This document shows, piece after piece, positions 39,080 through 48,273 of a DNA stretch of 56,085 bases. Both the position numbers and the translations under genes were made by a program. The stretch comes from Acidobacteriota bacterium (GTDB lineage Bacteria; Acidobacteriota; Thermoanaerobaculia; Multivoradales; SZUA-115). Location: the NCBI GenBank assembly GCA_024277255.1, contig JAJRVQ010000082.1, forward strand, positions 1 through 56,085, written 5' to 3'. Within the stretch, counting starts at the first letter, position 1. Every line of letters begins with the position of its first letter. Under the pieces are notes generated by a model. It had not been told where the DNA came from. It made no database searches and worked only from the letters and a program-made list of their open reading frames with translations.

Positions 39080-40147
39080 TCAGTCGACCGGTAGCAACGG
39101 GGCCCGCTCCCAGAGCTGGGGATCGGTCACACAAGTCGGCGGCCGAGACTTCGCGGAGGCCGCCAGCAGCTCGGCCGGTTCCTCCTCGTCGAAGAGCCGA
39201 ACCAACTCGGCGCGGTTGGTGGCCACCGCGCCGTCGAGCCAGTCGGGACGCCGGTCGCGGGTGAGGCACTCGGCGAGGTCAAGAGGGAAGAAGAAGGCGT
39301 CATCGGGAAGATCCAAGATGGCGTGCTCGGCAGCCCGACCAGCCAGCTCCAAGTAGAGCGGTCGCAACCGGTCGAGAGCGGCGCGCAGCGACAGCCGGTA
39401 GCGACCCCGGTAACGGTGGGCGCGGCCTGCGGTAGCGCCGGTGGCGGCGCGGGCACTCTCGGCCCGCTCCGGCTCCTCGGCCCAGGAGGGTTGACGCAGG
39501 TCGGGAGCGCCGAAGAGAGAGAGCGGCACCGACCGGCCTTTCAGCCAACGATGCGCCGGCCGGCCGAGACAGGGCTCGACGCTCTCACCCCGTTGGCGCG
39601 CCGCTCGACGCTCTATCGATGCGATCACCTCGGCCAGCAGGGCACTACCTAGAGCCGGCACCAGGGAGGTCAACTCGCGGCGAAAGCTCTGCCACAGCTC
39701 CTGGCGCGAGAGATCCGGGCTACGATCGGGACGCGCCGGTGGCTTAGGCGGCCGGAAATGCCATAGCCGAAGGCGGTGAAATGCCACCGCCGCACCGACG
39801 CGGGTGCGGATCGGCGCCGGTCCGGCTCCCGCCGGATCGATCAGCCCCGCAACCACGGCCGCCCCTCCCGGGATTTCACCCAACAAGGCGACCAGTGGTT
39901 TGCTGTCGAGATAGAGCCGTAGCCGCTCGATGCGTAGCGGAGGTTTGTCCGGCAAGGGTAGCCCCAGGTGATAGAGGGTGTAGCGCAGTGCCGAGGCGAG
40001 CAGATGGCGCTGCAGCGTCACCCCCAGATGCGAGGAGGGCGCCAGCGGCCCCGGCATCACCAGCGCCCGGCTGGAGCGCGGCAGCGCCTTCTTCGTCGCC
40101 AATGGGTTTTCCGTCGCCAATGAGCTCTCCGCCACCAATGGGTTCAT
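39080..40147 (-). CDS. Orphan middle-domain homologue of PEP-utilising phosphotransferases
   Basis: A 355-residue protein with its ATG overlapping the trkH stop (ATGA). Its C-terminal part (RYRLSLRAALDRLRPLYLEL, then DDAFFFPLDLAECL) resembles the helical linker of rifampin phosphotransferase and PEP synthase-like enzymes, where a DDIFYL-type motif precedes the swivelling His domain. A middle LYLDSKPLVALLGEIPGG fits the same region. The ATP-grasp and His-phosphocarrier domains are absent, so it cannot catalyse the usual reaction alone. The N-terminal 40 residues have a small repeated NPL-A-(E/T) pattern. Function unknown; assignment is from pattern only. Confidence 0.5.
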   Translation of the reverse strand: MNPLVAESSLATENPLATKKALPRSSRALVMPGPLAPSSHLGVTLQRHLLASALRYTLYHLGLPLPDKPPLRIERLRLYLDSKPLVALLGEIPGGAAVVAGLIDPAGAGPAPIRTRVGAAVAFHRLRLWHFRPPKPPARPDRSPDLSRQELWQSFRRELTSLVPALGSALLAEVIASIERRAARQRGESVEPCLGRPAHRWLKGRSVPLSLFGAPDLRQPSWAEEPERAESARAATGATAGRAHRYRGRYRLSLRAALDRLRPLYLELAGRAAEHAILDLPDDAFFFPLDLAECLTRDRRPDWLDGAVATNRAELVRLFDEEEPAELLAASAKSRPPTCVTDPQLWERAPLLPVD

Positions 40148-41586
40148 CGACGCCAGAAAGAGACGGTGAAGAGCGCTACGATGGAGTAGACCTCCAACCG
40201 GCCGAGCCACATCAACAGCACCATCACCACCTTTTCCCAGCCGGCGAAGAAGGCGAAGTTCGCCGCCGGTCCGACTTGATCCAGACCGGGTCCGACATTG
40301 CCGAGAGTGGCGATCGCCGCGCTCGCCGCGGTCACCAGACTGCGATCACCGGCGTCCAACAGAAGGGTCCCCAGTCCCCAACTGGCCACGTAGAGAACTA
40401 GGAAGCCCACCACGCTACGAACGACCGACTCCGGAACCCGCTTGCCGCCCACCAGGATCGAGATCACCGTGCTGGGTGAGAAGCCGAGGCGCACCTCGCG
40501 TAGCGCCGCCTTGAACCCAATCGCCACTCGCATCACTTTGATCGAGCCCGCGGTCGATCCGGCACAACCGCCGATGAACATCAGCAGGATGAGAATGAGC
40601 TGAGAGATCTTCGGCCAGAAGTTGAAATCGGCGGTGGCAAAACCGGTGGTGGTCATGATCGAGGTCACCTGGAAGCTGGAGTCGAGCAGCGCCCGCGGCA
40701 AGCTGTAGTCCAAATCGCCGAGCCACAGATCCCACGTCACCACCCCGACGGCCACCGCCATGATCGCCAGGTAGATGCGAAACTCGACATCGCGCAGGAG
40801 ATTCCAACCGCGCCGCTGGCGCAAGCCGTAGTAGAGCGAGAAGTTGCCACCGGCCAGGATCATGAAGACGATAATCACCACATGAACCCACGGAGAAAAG
40901 GCGGCGATCGACTCTGCGTGAGGAGAAAAACCGCCGGTCGACAGCGTGGTGAAGGTGTGATTCAACGCATCGTAGAGACTCAGTCCGCAGAGCAGCAGGA
41001 GCACCGTCTCGGCGACGGTCAGCAACAGATAGAGGCGAAAGAGGACGACGGCGGTGTCTTTGATTCGCGGCTTCAGCCCCTCGGCGGTGGGACCGGGCAC
41101 CTCCAGTTTGTAGAGGAAGCGCGCACCGGGCCCCAACTCCGGCAGCAGGGCCACAAAGAGAACGATGATCCCGATGCCACCCAACCACTGGGTAAACCCG
41201 CGCCAGAAGAGCATCCCGCGACTGGCCGCCTCGATATCCAGCAGCACCGTCGCCCCGGTGGTGGTGAATCCGGAGGCCGTCTCGAAAAGGGCGTCGGCCG
41301 GAGAGGTGAGCGTTCCCGTCAGCAGGTAGGGCAGCGCTCCGAACAGAGAGGCCAGGACCCAGCCTCCGACGACGATCAAGGTCCCTTCGCGGCGATAGAC
41401 CTGGCCGGCACCGCCAAACCGGGTCATCACCAGGCCAACCACCGCCGTCACCGTGGACGAGATGAGGAAGGCATTGACCGCGGCCAGCTCACCGTAGAGG
41501 AGGCTGCACAGCGCCGGCACCAGCTGCGCCGCAGCCAGGAGCAGCAACAATCGGCCCACCGAGCGCAGCACCGGCCTCAGGTTCAT
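40144..41586 (-). CDS. trkH: TrkH-type potassium uptake channel subunit
   Basis: A 480-residue membrane protein with four M1-P-M2 repeats. Pore-loop glycines are visible in TASGFTTTGATVL, TLSTGGFSPH, TTTGFATADF and TLGNVGPGL, followed by the GGCAGSTAGSIKVMR block. It transports K+ with the cytoplasmic TrkA ring (gene at 41660-43018). The start is 73 bases after trkA ends. The stop overlaps the next gene's ATG by four bases. Confidence 0.95.
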   Translation of the reverse strand: MNLRPVLRSVGRLLLLLAAAQLVPALCSLLYGELAAVNAFLISSTVTAVVGLVMTRFGGAGQVYRREGTLIVVGGWVLASLFGALPYLLTGTLTSPADALFETASGFTTTGATVLLDIEAASRGMLFWRGFTQWLGGIGIIVLFVALLPELGPGARFLYKLEVPGPTAEGLKPRIKDTAVVLFRLYLLLTVAETVLLLLCGLSLYDALNHTFTTLSTGGFSPHAESIAAFSPWVHVVIIVFMILAGGNFSLYYGLRQRRGWNLLRDVEFRIYLAIMAVAVGVVTWDLWLGDLDYSLPRALLDSSFQVTSIMTTTGFATADFNFWPKISQLILILLMFIGGCAGSTAGSIKVMRVAIGFKAALREVRLGFSPSTVISILVGGKRVPESVVRSVVGFLVLYVASWGLGTLLLDAGDRSLVTAASAAIATLGNVGPGLDQVGPAANFAFFAGWEKVVMVLLMWLGRLEVYSIVALFTVSFWRR

Positions 41587-41659
41587 GGCTTGTTTCCGGG
41601 CGTCGCGAGAGACCTCTGAGCCACGACGCGATGGGTGGCGAGGCAGGCGACGACACCGC

Positions 41660-43018
41660 TCATTCGAGACCCGGGTCCGGGAAAAGGAGTTGCACCGTGG
41701 GCATCTCCTCCTCCTTGACGAAGAGGATCACCAGATCGCCCTCTTCGAGACGATCGCTGCCGCTGGGCACAAAAACCTTGCTGCCGCGCACCACCGTGCC
41801 GACGATCAAGCCGCGCGGCGGACTGATCTCGGCCAGCGTGGCACCCGCCACCGGACTGGCCGCGAACAGCCGCCGCTCCACCACCTGCGCCGCGCCGTGC
41901 GACAGCGAGACGATGTTGGCGTTGAAACCGTTCTGGATGTATTGGTGAATCCACTCGTTGGCCAGACTACGAGGGGAGAAGACACTCTTCAGACCGAGCC
42001 GGCGCCATAGCGCAGAGGTCTCCGTGCGCTGCACCATGGCGATGACTTGACCGACCCCTAGCTCCTGGGCGAGCAGGCAGGCGAGCACGTCTGCCTCGTC
42101 ATTGCCGAGCAAGGCGACGAAGGTCCGCGCGTCACCGATGCGCTCAGCCTGGAGCAACGCCAGGTCGGTAGCATCGCCGTGCAGAATCTCGAAACGCGGA
42201 AAGCGCGCCGCCAACTCTACGGCCCGCGAGCGATCGCGTTCGATCATCGTCACCTTGGCCTTCAGCTGCTCCAGCGCGCTGGCCACCGTACGCCCGGTCT
42301 GGCCGCCTCCGGCAATGACGATCTTGCCCAGATCCTCCGGCCGATCGCTGACCATGCCCTCGAACTGGCTGATCACGTTGGTCTTGCCGAGGATCAAGGC
42401 ATCGTCCCCCGGCTGCGGCCGATCATCGCCGGAAGGGACGATCAACTCGTCGCCGCGAAACAGCGCCACCACCAGGCTGTGACGGGGCAGATCCACATCT
42501 TTCAGCGGACGGCGGGTCAACAGGGACACTGCCTCCAGGTGTAACTTGCGCAGCTGAACCCGGCCACCGGCGTAGGTCTCCACCGCCATGGTGTTGTGGA
42601 CGCGGATCTGATTCAAGATGCGGCTGGTAGTCAACATCTGAGTCGACAGGACGAGGTCGGCGCAGAAATGTTCCTCGTAAATCGAGCGCTGCTCGAAGAT
42701 CCCCTCAGCGCGGCTGACGCGCACGATACTGCGCTGCGCTCCGAGCCGCTTGGCCAGCAACGAGGCCACCAGATTGGCAGTGTCACTCGAAGAGACGGCG
42801 ATGAACAGATCGCACTCGCCGACCGCCGCCTCTTCGAGCACCGAATAATGGCCGCCATCGCCGGCCACCAGCAGAACATCGAGCTCTTCCGACACCCGAA
42901 GCTGGCGCTGCGGATCGCGCTCGATCACGGTCACGTTGTTGCCCTCGTGCGCCAGCACGCGAGCCAAATGATAGCCGACCTCGCCGGCCCCCATGACGAC
43001 GTAGCGTTGTGCTTCCAT
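41660..43018 (-). CDS. trkA: TrkA potassium-uptake regulatory protein
   Basis: A 452-residue cytoplasmic protein with two tandem RCK_N/RCK_C pairs. The first Rossmann fold is YVVMGAGEVGYHLARVLA and the second KIVIAGGGQTGRTVASAL near residue 230; each binds NAD(H) or ATP. It gates TrkH. Both RCK_C domains are present (about 140-220 and 370-450), so it is full length. It is transcribed ahead of trkH. Confidence 0.95.
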   Translation of the reverse strand: MEAQRYVVMGAGEVGYHLARVLAHEGNNVTVIERDPQRQLRVSEELDVLLVAGDGGHYSVLEEAAVGECDLFIAVSSSDTANLVASLLAKRLGAQRSIVRVSRAEGIFEQRSIYEEHFCADLVLSTQMLTTSRILNQIRVHNTMAVETYAGGRVQLRKLHLEAVSLLTRRPLKDVDLPRHSLVVALFRGDELIVPSGDDRPQPGDDALILGKTNVISQFEGMVSDRPEDLGKIVIAGGGQTGRTVASALEQLKAKVTMIERDRSRAVELAARFPRFEILHGDATDLALLQAERIGDARTFVALLGNDEADVLACLLAQELGVGQVIAMVQRTETSALWRRLGLKSVFSPRSLANEWIHQYIQNGFNANIVSLSHGAAQVVERRLFAASPVAGATLAEISPPRGLIVGTVVRGSKVFVPSGSDRLEEGDLVILFVKEEEMPTVQLLFPDPGLE

Positions 43019-43109
43019 AGCTTGAGCGCATTATCCACTATTGGCGGCGGTCGGTGAATCAGCCCGTGTCAACAATTTCCCGCCTCCCGCGACCATGCCG
43101 CACCGCGTC

Positions 43110-43171
43110 TTGACTCCGCTTTCAGCCACCGCGACACTGCCCACACATTTTCCGTTTCAGGTGTCGCGGTG
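43110..43171 (+). promoter_or_regulatory. Promoter-like boxes with an 11-base inverted repeat before the TonB-dependent receptor
   Basis: TTGACT (43110-43115) and GACACT (43133-43138) are 17 bases apart. A perfect 11-base inverted repeat, CACCGCGACAC (43127-43137) and GTGTCGCGGTG (43161-43171), overlaps the second box. It may be an operator or a leader hairpin. The rest of the 255-base divergent space toward trkA shows nothing else definite. Confidence 0.4.
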
Positions 43172-43273
43172 CCAAGCTCTTGTCTGGAGACTCTTGCTGG
43201 CCTGCGCAAGCTTCATCCGGCTCTGCCTTTTCGGACGCTGCCGGCCATTTGTAGTTTCGCCAGGGAGAAACCC

Positions 43274-45712
43274 ATGACTTCGAAGAGACTGATCCTCACC
43301 CTAGCCCTGAGCCTCCTTCTTACCGGCACCGTGGCCGCACAGGAAACGGGCCACCTTGAAGGTCGGGTCACCGACGCCGATGGCCACAGCCTGAGCAACG
43401 TGGTGGTCGGAGTGCAGGAGGCCGACCTGGTCGCCGTCACCGACGCCAACGGCGTCTATCGCATCACCAACATCCCCGCCGGTACCTACACTCTGACCTT
43501 CACCTCCGACGACAACGCCGATCTGCAAGAAAACGTCAGCGTCACCGCTGGCCAGACCACGACCAGCGACTTCACCGCCGACTGGGATCTCTCTTTCGTC
43601 GAGTCGATCACCGTTTTCTCCGCCTCACGCCGGGCTGAGAAGATCACCGAAGCACCGGCGGCGGTCACCGTCATCACCGCGGAGCAGATCGCGCGCGAGG
43701 CTTCGCACGGTCAGTTGCCGAAGCTACTCGAGTTCACTCCCGGCGCGGAAGTGACGCAGAGCGGCGTTTACGACTACAACTTCAACACCCGCGGCTTCAA
43801 CAGCTCGCTGAACCGCCGGGTGGCGACCCTGATCGACGGCCGCGACGTCTCGGTGCCCTTCCTCGGCGCTCAGGAGTGGGCGGCGATCGGCTTCCCGCTC
43901 GACGACCTGGCCAACCTCGAACTGGTGCGCGGCCCGAGCGCCGCGCTCTACGGTTCCAACGCATCCAGCGGCGTGCTCAACATGACCACCAAGACTCCGC
44001 GCTACAGCCAGGGCGGCACCGTCCGTCTAGCCGCCGGCGAGCTGTCGACGGTCAACGCCGACCTGCGCTGGGCCGGTGAGATCAGCAACGGCTGGTACTA
44101 CAAACTGGTCGGTGGGGTGCGCAACTCGGGTGACTTTACCGTCTCGCGCAACGGCGCCGCCGAGTACTCGGTCCCCTGCACGGCGCGCGGTCAAGTCGAC
44201 TGTCTACCCCAGGAGCGCGCGCCGCTCAACCCGGAGAACGACGACCAGATCTTCTTCGGCGGCCTGCGCTTCGACAAGGACTTCGGCAACGGTAAATTGC
44301 TGAGCTTGGAAGGCGGGCAAGCGGAGATCGAAGGGCCCGTATTCCAGACCGGCATCGGCCGCGTTCAGCTGGTCGACATCGCCCGCCCCTGGGCACGGGC
44401 CAACTTCAACACCCCGCATTGGAACGTACTCGCTTTCTACAACGCCCGCGACGCCTCGGATCAAACCGCACTCGGCTCCGGCAACAGATTGGTGCTCGAC
44501 ACTTCAAACATCCAGCTCGAAGTGCAGACCAACTGGGATCTGGGCGACAAGGCGCGGATCGTGGTCGGCGGTTCCTACGCCGAGGACGACATCGACTCCT
44601 TCGATCCGGCGACCGGTCGCCAGAGTCTGATGTTTCAAGCGGTCGACGGCGACTTCACCGCCGCCTACGCGCAGGTGGACTGGGAGCTGACCGACAAGGT
44701 CAAGTTGGTCCTGGCCGGGCGCTGGGACGACAGCTCACTGCACGATGCGCAGTTCTCGCCCAAAGCCTCCGTGGTCGCCGCCCTCAACCCGAATCACACC
44801 TTGCGCTTCACCTACAACGAGGCCTTCCAGGTCGCCAACTACTCCGAGTTCTTCCTCCAGGCGGCGGTCGCAGCGCCGCTGAACCTGTCGCCCTTCGAAG
44901 GGTTCTGCGCCCCCTTCGGCGTCAACTGCGGTTTCGCCTCCGGACCGATACCGATCCTCGCCGTCGGTAACAAGAACCTGGATGTCGAGCAGACCGAGAC
45001 CTTCGAGATCGGCTACGCCGGTATCTTCAACAACAAGGCCTTCTTGACCCTCGACTACTACACCAGCAACAACACCAACTTCATCACCGACCTGATCCCG
45101 CAGCTGGGCACCGGACTGGGACGGGTCAACCCCGACTTCGGGCCCTACGCGCCGCCAGCCGGCCTGCCGGCGCCCGCCGCCGCCGGGTTGCTGGCAGCGC
45201 TCCAAGGTGCACTCGGACCGAGCTTCGGCATCTTGACCAACAACCTGGACGGCTCGCCCATCCTCGCCGCCGTCTCCTACGCCAACTTCGGCGAAGTCGA
45301 CACCCAGGGCATCGACCTCGGGCTCAACTACTACATCGACGACCACTGGCACGTGTCGCTCTCCTACTCCTGGTTTGACTTCGATATCAAGAGCGACGAC
45401 CCGGCCCTGCAGAACATCCTCATTCCCAACACGCCAGAGGGCAAGGCAAGCTTCGGCATCAGCTACAGCCAACCCAAGTGGGATCTCGGGATCTCCGGGC
45501 GCTGGGTCGACACCTTCCGCTGGGCGGTCGGCCCGTTCCAAGGCGATGTCGAGTCCTATACAACCTTCGATATCAACGGCAACTACCACTTCAACGACAG
45601 CTGGTCGGCCGGCGTCAACATCTCCAACGCCTTCGACGATGAACACTATGAGGCGTTTGGCGGCGACCTGCTCAGCCGCCGCGCTCTCGGCAACATCGCC
45701 TTCACCTGGTAG
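43274..45712 (+). CDS. TonB-dependent receptor with carboxypeptidase-like regulatory domain
   Basis: An 812-residue outer-membrane protein. AGGGAGA precedes the ATG at 43274; the frame is open upstream. Residues 1-23 are a signal peptide ending VAAQ. Residues about 25-115 form a beta-sandwich (GRVTDADGHSLSNVVVGV, IPAGTYTLTFTSDD) of the carboxypeptidase-regulatory type. The plug follows (about 120-250: AEKITEAPAAVTVIT, VRGPSAALYGSNASSGVLNM within it), then a barrel ending IAFTW, where the terminal aromatic Trp is usual. It likely imports a chelate or oligomer; the substrate is unknown. Confidence 0.93.
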   Translation: MTSKRLILTLALSLLLTGTVAAQETGHLEGRVTDADGHSLSNVVVGVQEADLVAVTDANGVYRITNIPAGTYTLTFTSDDNADLQENVSVTAGQTTTSDFTADWDLSFVESITVFSASRRAEKITEAPAAVTVITAEQIAREASHGQLPKLLEFTPGAEVTQSGVYDYNFNTRGFNSSLNRRVATLIDGRDVSVPFLGAQEWAAIGFPLDDLANLELVRGPSAALYGSNASSGVLNMTTKTPRYSQGGTVRLAAGELSTVNADLRWAGEISNGWYYKLVGGVRNSGDFTVSRNGAAEYSVPCTARGQVDCLPQERAPLNPENDDQIFFGGLRFDKDFGNGKLLSLEGGQAEIEGPVFQTGIGRVQLVDIARPWARANFNTPHWNVLAFYNARDASDQTALGSGNRLVLDTSNIQLEVQTNWDLGDKARIVVGGSYAEDDIDSFDPATGRQSLMFQAVDGDFTAAYAQVDWELTDKVKLVLAGRWDDSSLHDAQFSPKASVVAALNPNHTLRFTYNEAFQVANYSEFFLQAAVAAPLNLSPFEGFCAPFGVNCGFASGPIPILAVGNKNLDVEQTETFEIGYAGIFNNKAFLTLDYYTSNNTNFITDLIPQLGTGLGRVNPDFGPYAPPAGLPAPAAAGLLAALQGALGPSFGILTNNLDGSPILAAVSYANFGEVDTQGIDLGLNYYIDDHWHVSLSYSWFDFDIKSDDPALQNILIPNTPEGKASFGISYSQPKWDLGISGRWVDTFRWAVGPFQGDVESYTTFDINGNYHFNDSWSAGVNISNAFDDEHYEAFGGDLLSRRALGNIAFTW

Positions 45713-45725
45713 CTCTCCTCATTCC

Positions 45726-45761
45726 CCAGCGGCGGCACTGCACCCCCGGAGCCGCCGCTGG
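45726..45761 (+). terminator. Terminator-like hairpin after the TonB-dependent receptor gene
   Basis: CCAGCGGCGGC (45726-45736) and GCCGCCGCTGG (45751-45761) form a perfect 11-base, very G+C-rich stem with a 14-base loop, 13 bases past the stop codon. A T-run is lacking, as is common for terminators in high-G+C genomes. Confidence 0.6.
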
Positions 45762-45776
45762 ACGCTACTTCATCCA

Positions 45777-45806
45777 TTGACAGCCCACGGCCCCTGCCCA
45801 TAAACT
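45777..45806 (+). promoter_or_regulatory. Promoter of the tRNA cluster
   Basis: TTGACA (45777-45782) is followed by 18 bases and TAAACT (45801-45806). The predicted start of transcription lies about 10-12 bases before the first tRNA, which suits a stable-RNA operon. Confidence 0.65.
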
Positions 45807-45824
45807 CGCGCCCGCTTCTTCCGA

Positions 45825-45901
45825 CGGGGCGTAGCGCAGCCTGGTAGCGCACCTGCCTTGGGCGCAGGGGGTCCCCAGTTCAAATCTGGGCGCCCCGACC
45901 A
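45825..45901 (+). tRNA. tRNA-Pro (anticodon TGG)
   Basis: A 77-base cloverleaf with encoded CCA. Acceptor arms CGGGGCG and CGCCCCG pair fully; the anticodon stem CCTGC/GCAGG encloses the loop CTTGGGC, which reads TGG. The T-loop is TTCAAAT. A 6-base hairpin (45900-45919) follows directly. Confidence 0.96.
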
Positions 45902-45945
45902 CCGCACCTTAAGGCGGTGCTCGGACAAGCGAATCGGCAAACCGG

Positions 45946-46022
45946 CTGCCTGTAGCTCAGCTGGATAGAGCAGCGGCCTTCTAAGCCGACGGTCGGGGGT
46001 TCGAGTCCCTCCAGGCAGGCCA
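45946..46022 (+). tRNA. tRNA-Arg (anticodon TCT)
   Basis: A 77-base cloverleaf with encoded CCA. Acceptor arms CTGCCTG and CAGGCAG pair fully; the anticodon loop is CTTCTAA, and the stem has one end mismatch. It reads AGA, a codon rarely used in this G+C-rich sequence. The T-loop is TTCGAGT. Confidence 0.95.
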
Positions 46023-46061
46023 AATCTGATGACTTGATTCGCGGTCGGTAGAATCGAAACA

Positions 46062-46138
46062 GCGCGCTTAGCTCAGCTGGATAGAGCGACGGCCTCCGGA
46101 GCCGTAGGTCAGGGGTTCGAATCCCTTAGCGCGCACCA
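46062..46138 (+). tRNA. tRNA-Arg (anticodon CCG)
   Basis: A 77-base cloverleaf with encoded CCA. Acceptor arms GCGCGCT and AGCGCGC pair fully; stem ACGGC/GCCGT encloses the loop CTCCGGA, anticodon CCG for codon CGG. It is third in the cluster, 39 bases after tRNA-Arg(TCT). The 211 bases from here to the next gene hold only a weak TATAGT box near 46308. Confidence 0.96.
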
Positions 46139-46349
46139 TTCCTTTCTTCTTCCCGATGGAATCTCCGATCGGTTGGAAAATAGGCTCTGCGGTGCAGATC
46201 TGGTTCAAGAGCACGGCTCGCTCGGACAGCCGGTGTCGCCGCTGACCGGATGGCGGGAACCTCGCGTGCGCCGGCCGACCTCGCCGGCAGAATCTCCTGA
46301 TTTGGCGGATATAGTCGGAACAAAGGCGCGACCGATCACCCCGACTCCC

Positions 46350-47363
46350 ATGACCTGCCACCGGCACCGAAAACATACCCCCCTGCCGAGAATCCTAGCA
46401 GCGATCCTGGTAACGATCGTTGTCGCCTGCGGCCGGGAGTCGCGCGAACCTGCCTCCGTGGGAACTCTGGAACGAGACCGAATCGAGCTCATCGCGGACC
46501 AACAAGAACCCATCCTCAGCATCCCCGTCAGCGAGGGGACACGGGTAAAGACAGGAGATCTCGTGGTTGCTCTCGACGAGAGCAGACTCGCCGCACAGCT
46601 CGCCGCGGCGCAGGCGGCAAGCGACGAAGCCGCCGCGCAACTGGCTGAACTCATCCGGGGCACTCGGCGCGAGGAGGTCGAGGAGGCTCGCGCCCGGCTG
46701 AGGGAAGCTGAGAGTGCGGTCGCCGAGGCGGTACCGGAGTTCGAACGAATCCGTGCCCTGGTCGAACAAGGCATCGACTCACGCCGTAGCCTGGAGCGCA
46801 CCGAGGCCGCCCTGGGTGAAGCGCAGGGTCGCAGAGACGCGGCGAGGTCCTTGTTGACTCGACTCCTCAACGGGGCCACGCCCGAGCAACTCGATCAAGC
46901 CAAGGCTCGGCTGGCGGGGGCCAGAGCTGGCGCCGACGAGATTCGATTGCGCAAAGAGAGGTTGCAGGTGAAGGCCCCGCAACTGGCCGTGATCGATGCC
47001 CTGCCTTACGAGGTGGGCGAGCGTCCGGCACCGGGATCGACGGTGGCGGTCCTGTTGGCCGACGGCGCACCCTACGCCAGGGTCTACGTACCGGCGCAGC
47101 TTCGCCCCCGGGTCCGCTCAGGTGTCTCGGCCACGGTCAAGGTGGAAGGTTTCGAACGAGCCTTCTCCGGACGGGTGCGATGGGTGTCGAGCGAAGCCGC
47201 CTTTACACCCTTCTACGCTCTGACCGAGAGGGATCGCGGCCGCCTCGCTTACCTGGCGGAAGTGGACCTCACCGAGCCGGAAGCCGAATCGCTCCCCACC
47301 GGCCTGTCGGTCGAAGTCACCTTCGAGCATCCTCGCGCAAGGGCCTCTCCCGGCGATGGCTGA
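46350..47363 (+). CDS. HlyD/YbhG-like periplasmic adaptor lipoprotein
   Basis: A 337-residue membrane-fusion protein. The ATG at 46350 gives a basic N-terminus, a hydrophobic helix and a lipobox with Cys27 (VVAC), so it is probably a lipoprotein. Then come a biotinyl-lipoyl half (VSEGTRVKTGDLVVALDES), a long coiled coil (about 75-195, rich in Ala, Glu, Arg) and a beta-barrel part with VYVPAQLRPRVRSG. It links an inner-membrane ABC exporter to an outer channel. It overlaps the ATPase gene by eight bases. There is no clear SD. Confidence 0.88.
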   Translation: MTCHRHRKHTPLPRILAAILVTIVVACGRESREPASVGTLERDRIELIADQQEPILSIPVSEGTRVKTGDLVVALDESRLAAQLAAAQAASDEAAAQLAELIRGTRREEVEEARARLREAESAVAEAVPEFERIRALVEQGIDSRRSLERTEAALGEAQGRRDAARSLLTRLLNGATPEQLDQAKARLAGARAGADEIRLRKERLQVKAPQLAVIDALPYEVGERPAPGSTVAVLLADGAPYARVYVPAQLRPRVRSGVSATVKVEGFERAFSGRVRWVSSEAAFTPFYALTERDRGRLAYLAEVDLTEPEAESLPTGLSVEVTFEHPRARASPGDG

Positions 47364-48273
47364 GGCCACCATCCGTACGCGAGGGTTGACTCGTCGCTTC
47401 GGTGCGGTAACCGCTGTCGACAACGTCTCGCTCTCCATCTTCCCGGCCGAGATTTTCGGCTTCCTGGGTCCGAACGGCTCCGGCAAGACCACCACGATCC
47501 GCATGTTGTGCGGGCTACTCAAGCCATCCGAAGGCGAAGCCGAAGTGCTGGGACTGAGGGTGCCGCAAGAGTCTGAGCGACTGCGAAAGCACATCGGCTA
47601 CATGACGCAGCGGTTCTCGCTCTACGAGGATCTGTCCGTCAAGGAGAACCTCCACTTCCTGGGCCGCATCTACTCGATCCCGCGACGGGCGCGAAAGACC
47701 CGGGTAGACGATCAGGTCCGCCGCTACCAGCTAGGACCGCTCCTGACGCAACGTGCCGGCACCCTGAGCGGCGGTGAAAGACAACGGCTGGCACTGGCAG
47801 CGGCAACCCTTCATCAGCCACAACTCCTCTTCCTGGACGAGCCGACCAGCGCGGTCGATCCCGAAACCCGGCGCCGGTTCTGGGAGTCTCTGTTCGAACT
47901 CGCCGATGGCGGTACGACCATCCTGGTGTCGACTCACTACATGGACGAGGCCGAGCGGTGCCATCGCCTGGCCATCCTGGACCAGGGCGCACTGGTTGCC
48001 AGCGGTACACCCCGAGATCTCGCACAGGAAATCGGCGTCCAGGTCGTTGAGGTCGAGGCACGAGAACCGCACTTGGCCAAGACCGTCCTAGCCGGTTCCC
48101 CAGGGCTGGTCAACGTCACCCAATTGGGGAGTCGCCTGCATGTCCTGCTCGACAAAGAGGTCGAGCAACCGGTGAAAATGCTGCAAGCTCTCCTCGACCG
48201 ACACGGCGCTACCGCGCGGGTCACTCCGACCGCCGCCACCCTCGAGGACGTATTCGTGGTGGCGACGCGATGA
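47356..48273 (+). CDS. ABC exporter ATPase (YbhF/DrrA-like)
   Basis: A 305-residue ATPase with a single nucleotide-binding domain. It has Walker A GPNGSGKTTT, Q-loop MTQRFSLYE, signature LSGGERQRLALA, Walker B LLFLDEPTSAVDP and switch His in VSTHYMDEAE. The C-terminal 70 residues form the extra domain common to drug-exporter ATPases of this type. YbhF has two fused ATPase domains, whereas this has one. It overlaps the permease gene by four bases. Confidence 0.93.
   Translation: MAEATIRTRGLTRRFGAVTAVDNVSLSIFPAEIFGFLGPNGSGKTTTIRMLCGLLKPSEGEAEVLGLRVPQESERLRKHIGYMTQRFSLYEDLSVKENLHFLGRIYSIPRRARKTRVDDQVRRYQLGPLLTQRAGTLSGGERQRLALAAATLHQPQLLFLDEPTSAVDPETRRRFWESLFELADGGTTILVSTHYMDEAERCHRLAILDQGALVASGTPRDLAQEIGVQVVEVEAREPHLAKTVLAGSPGLVNVTQLGSRLHVLLDKEVEQPVKMLQALLDRHGATARVTPTAATLEDVFVVATR

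Noticed and set aside
38598..39269. A 223-codon minus-strand frame
   Set aside because: It overlaps the end of a better gene, its product is Arg/Pro-rich without a fold-like pattern and it has no convincing SD; a second frame at 38533-38919 is equally weak.
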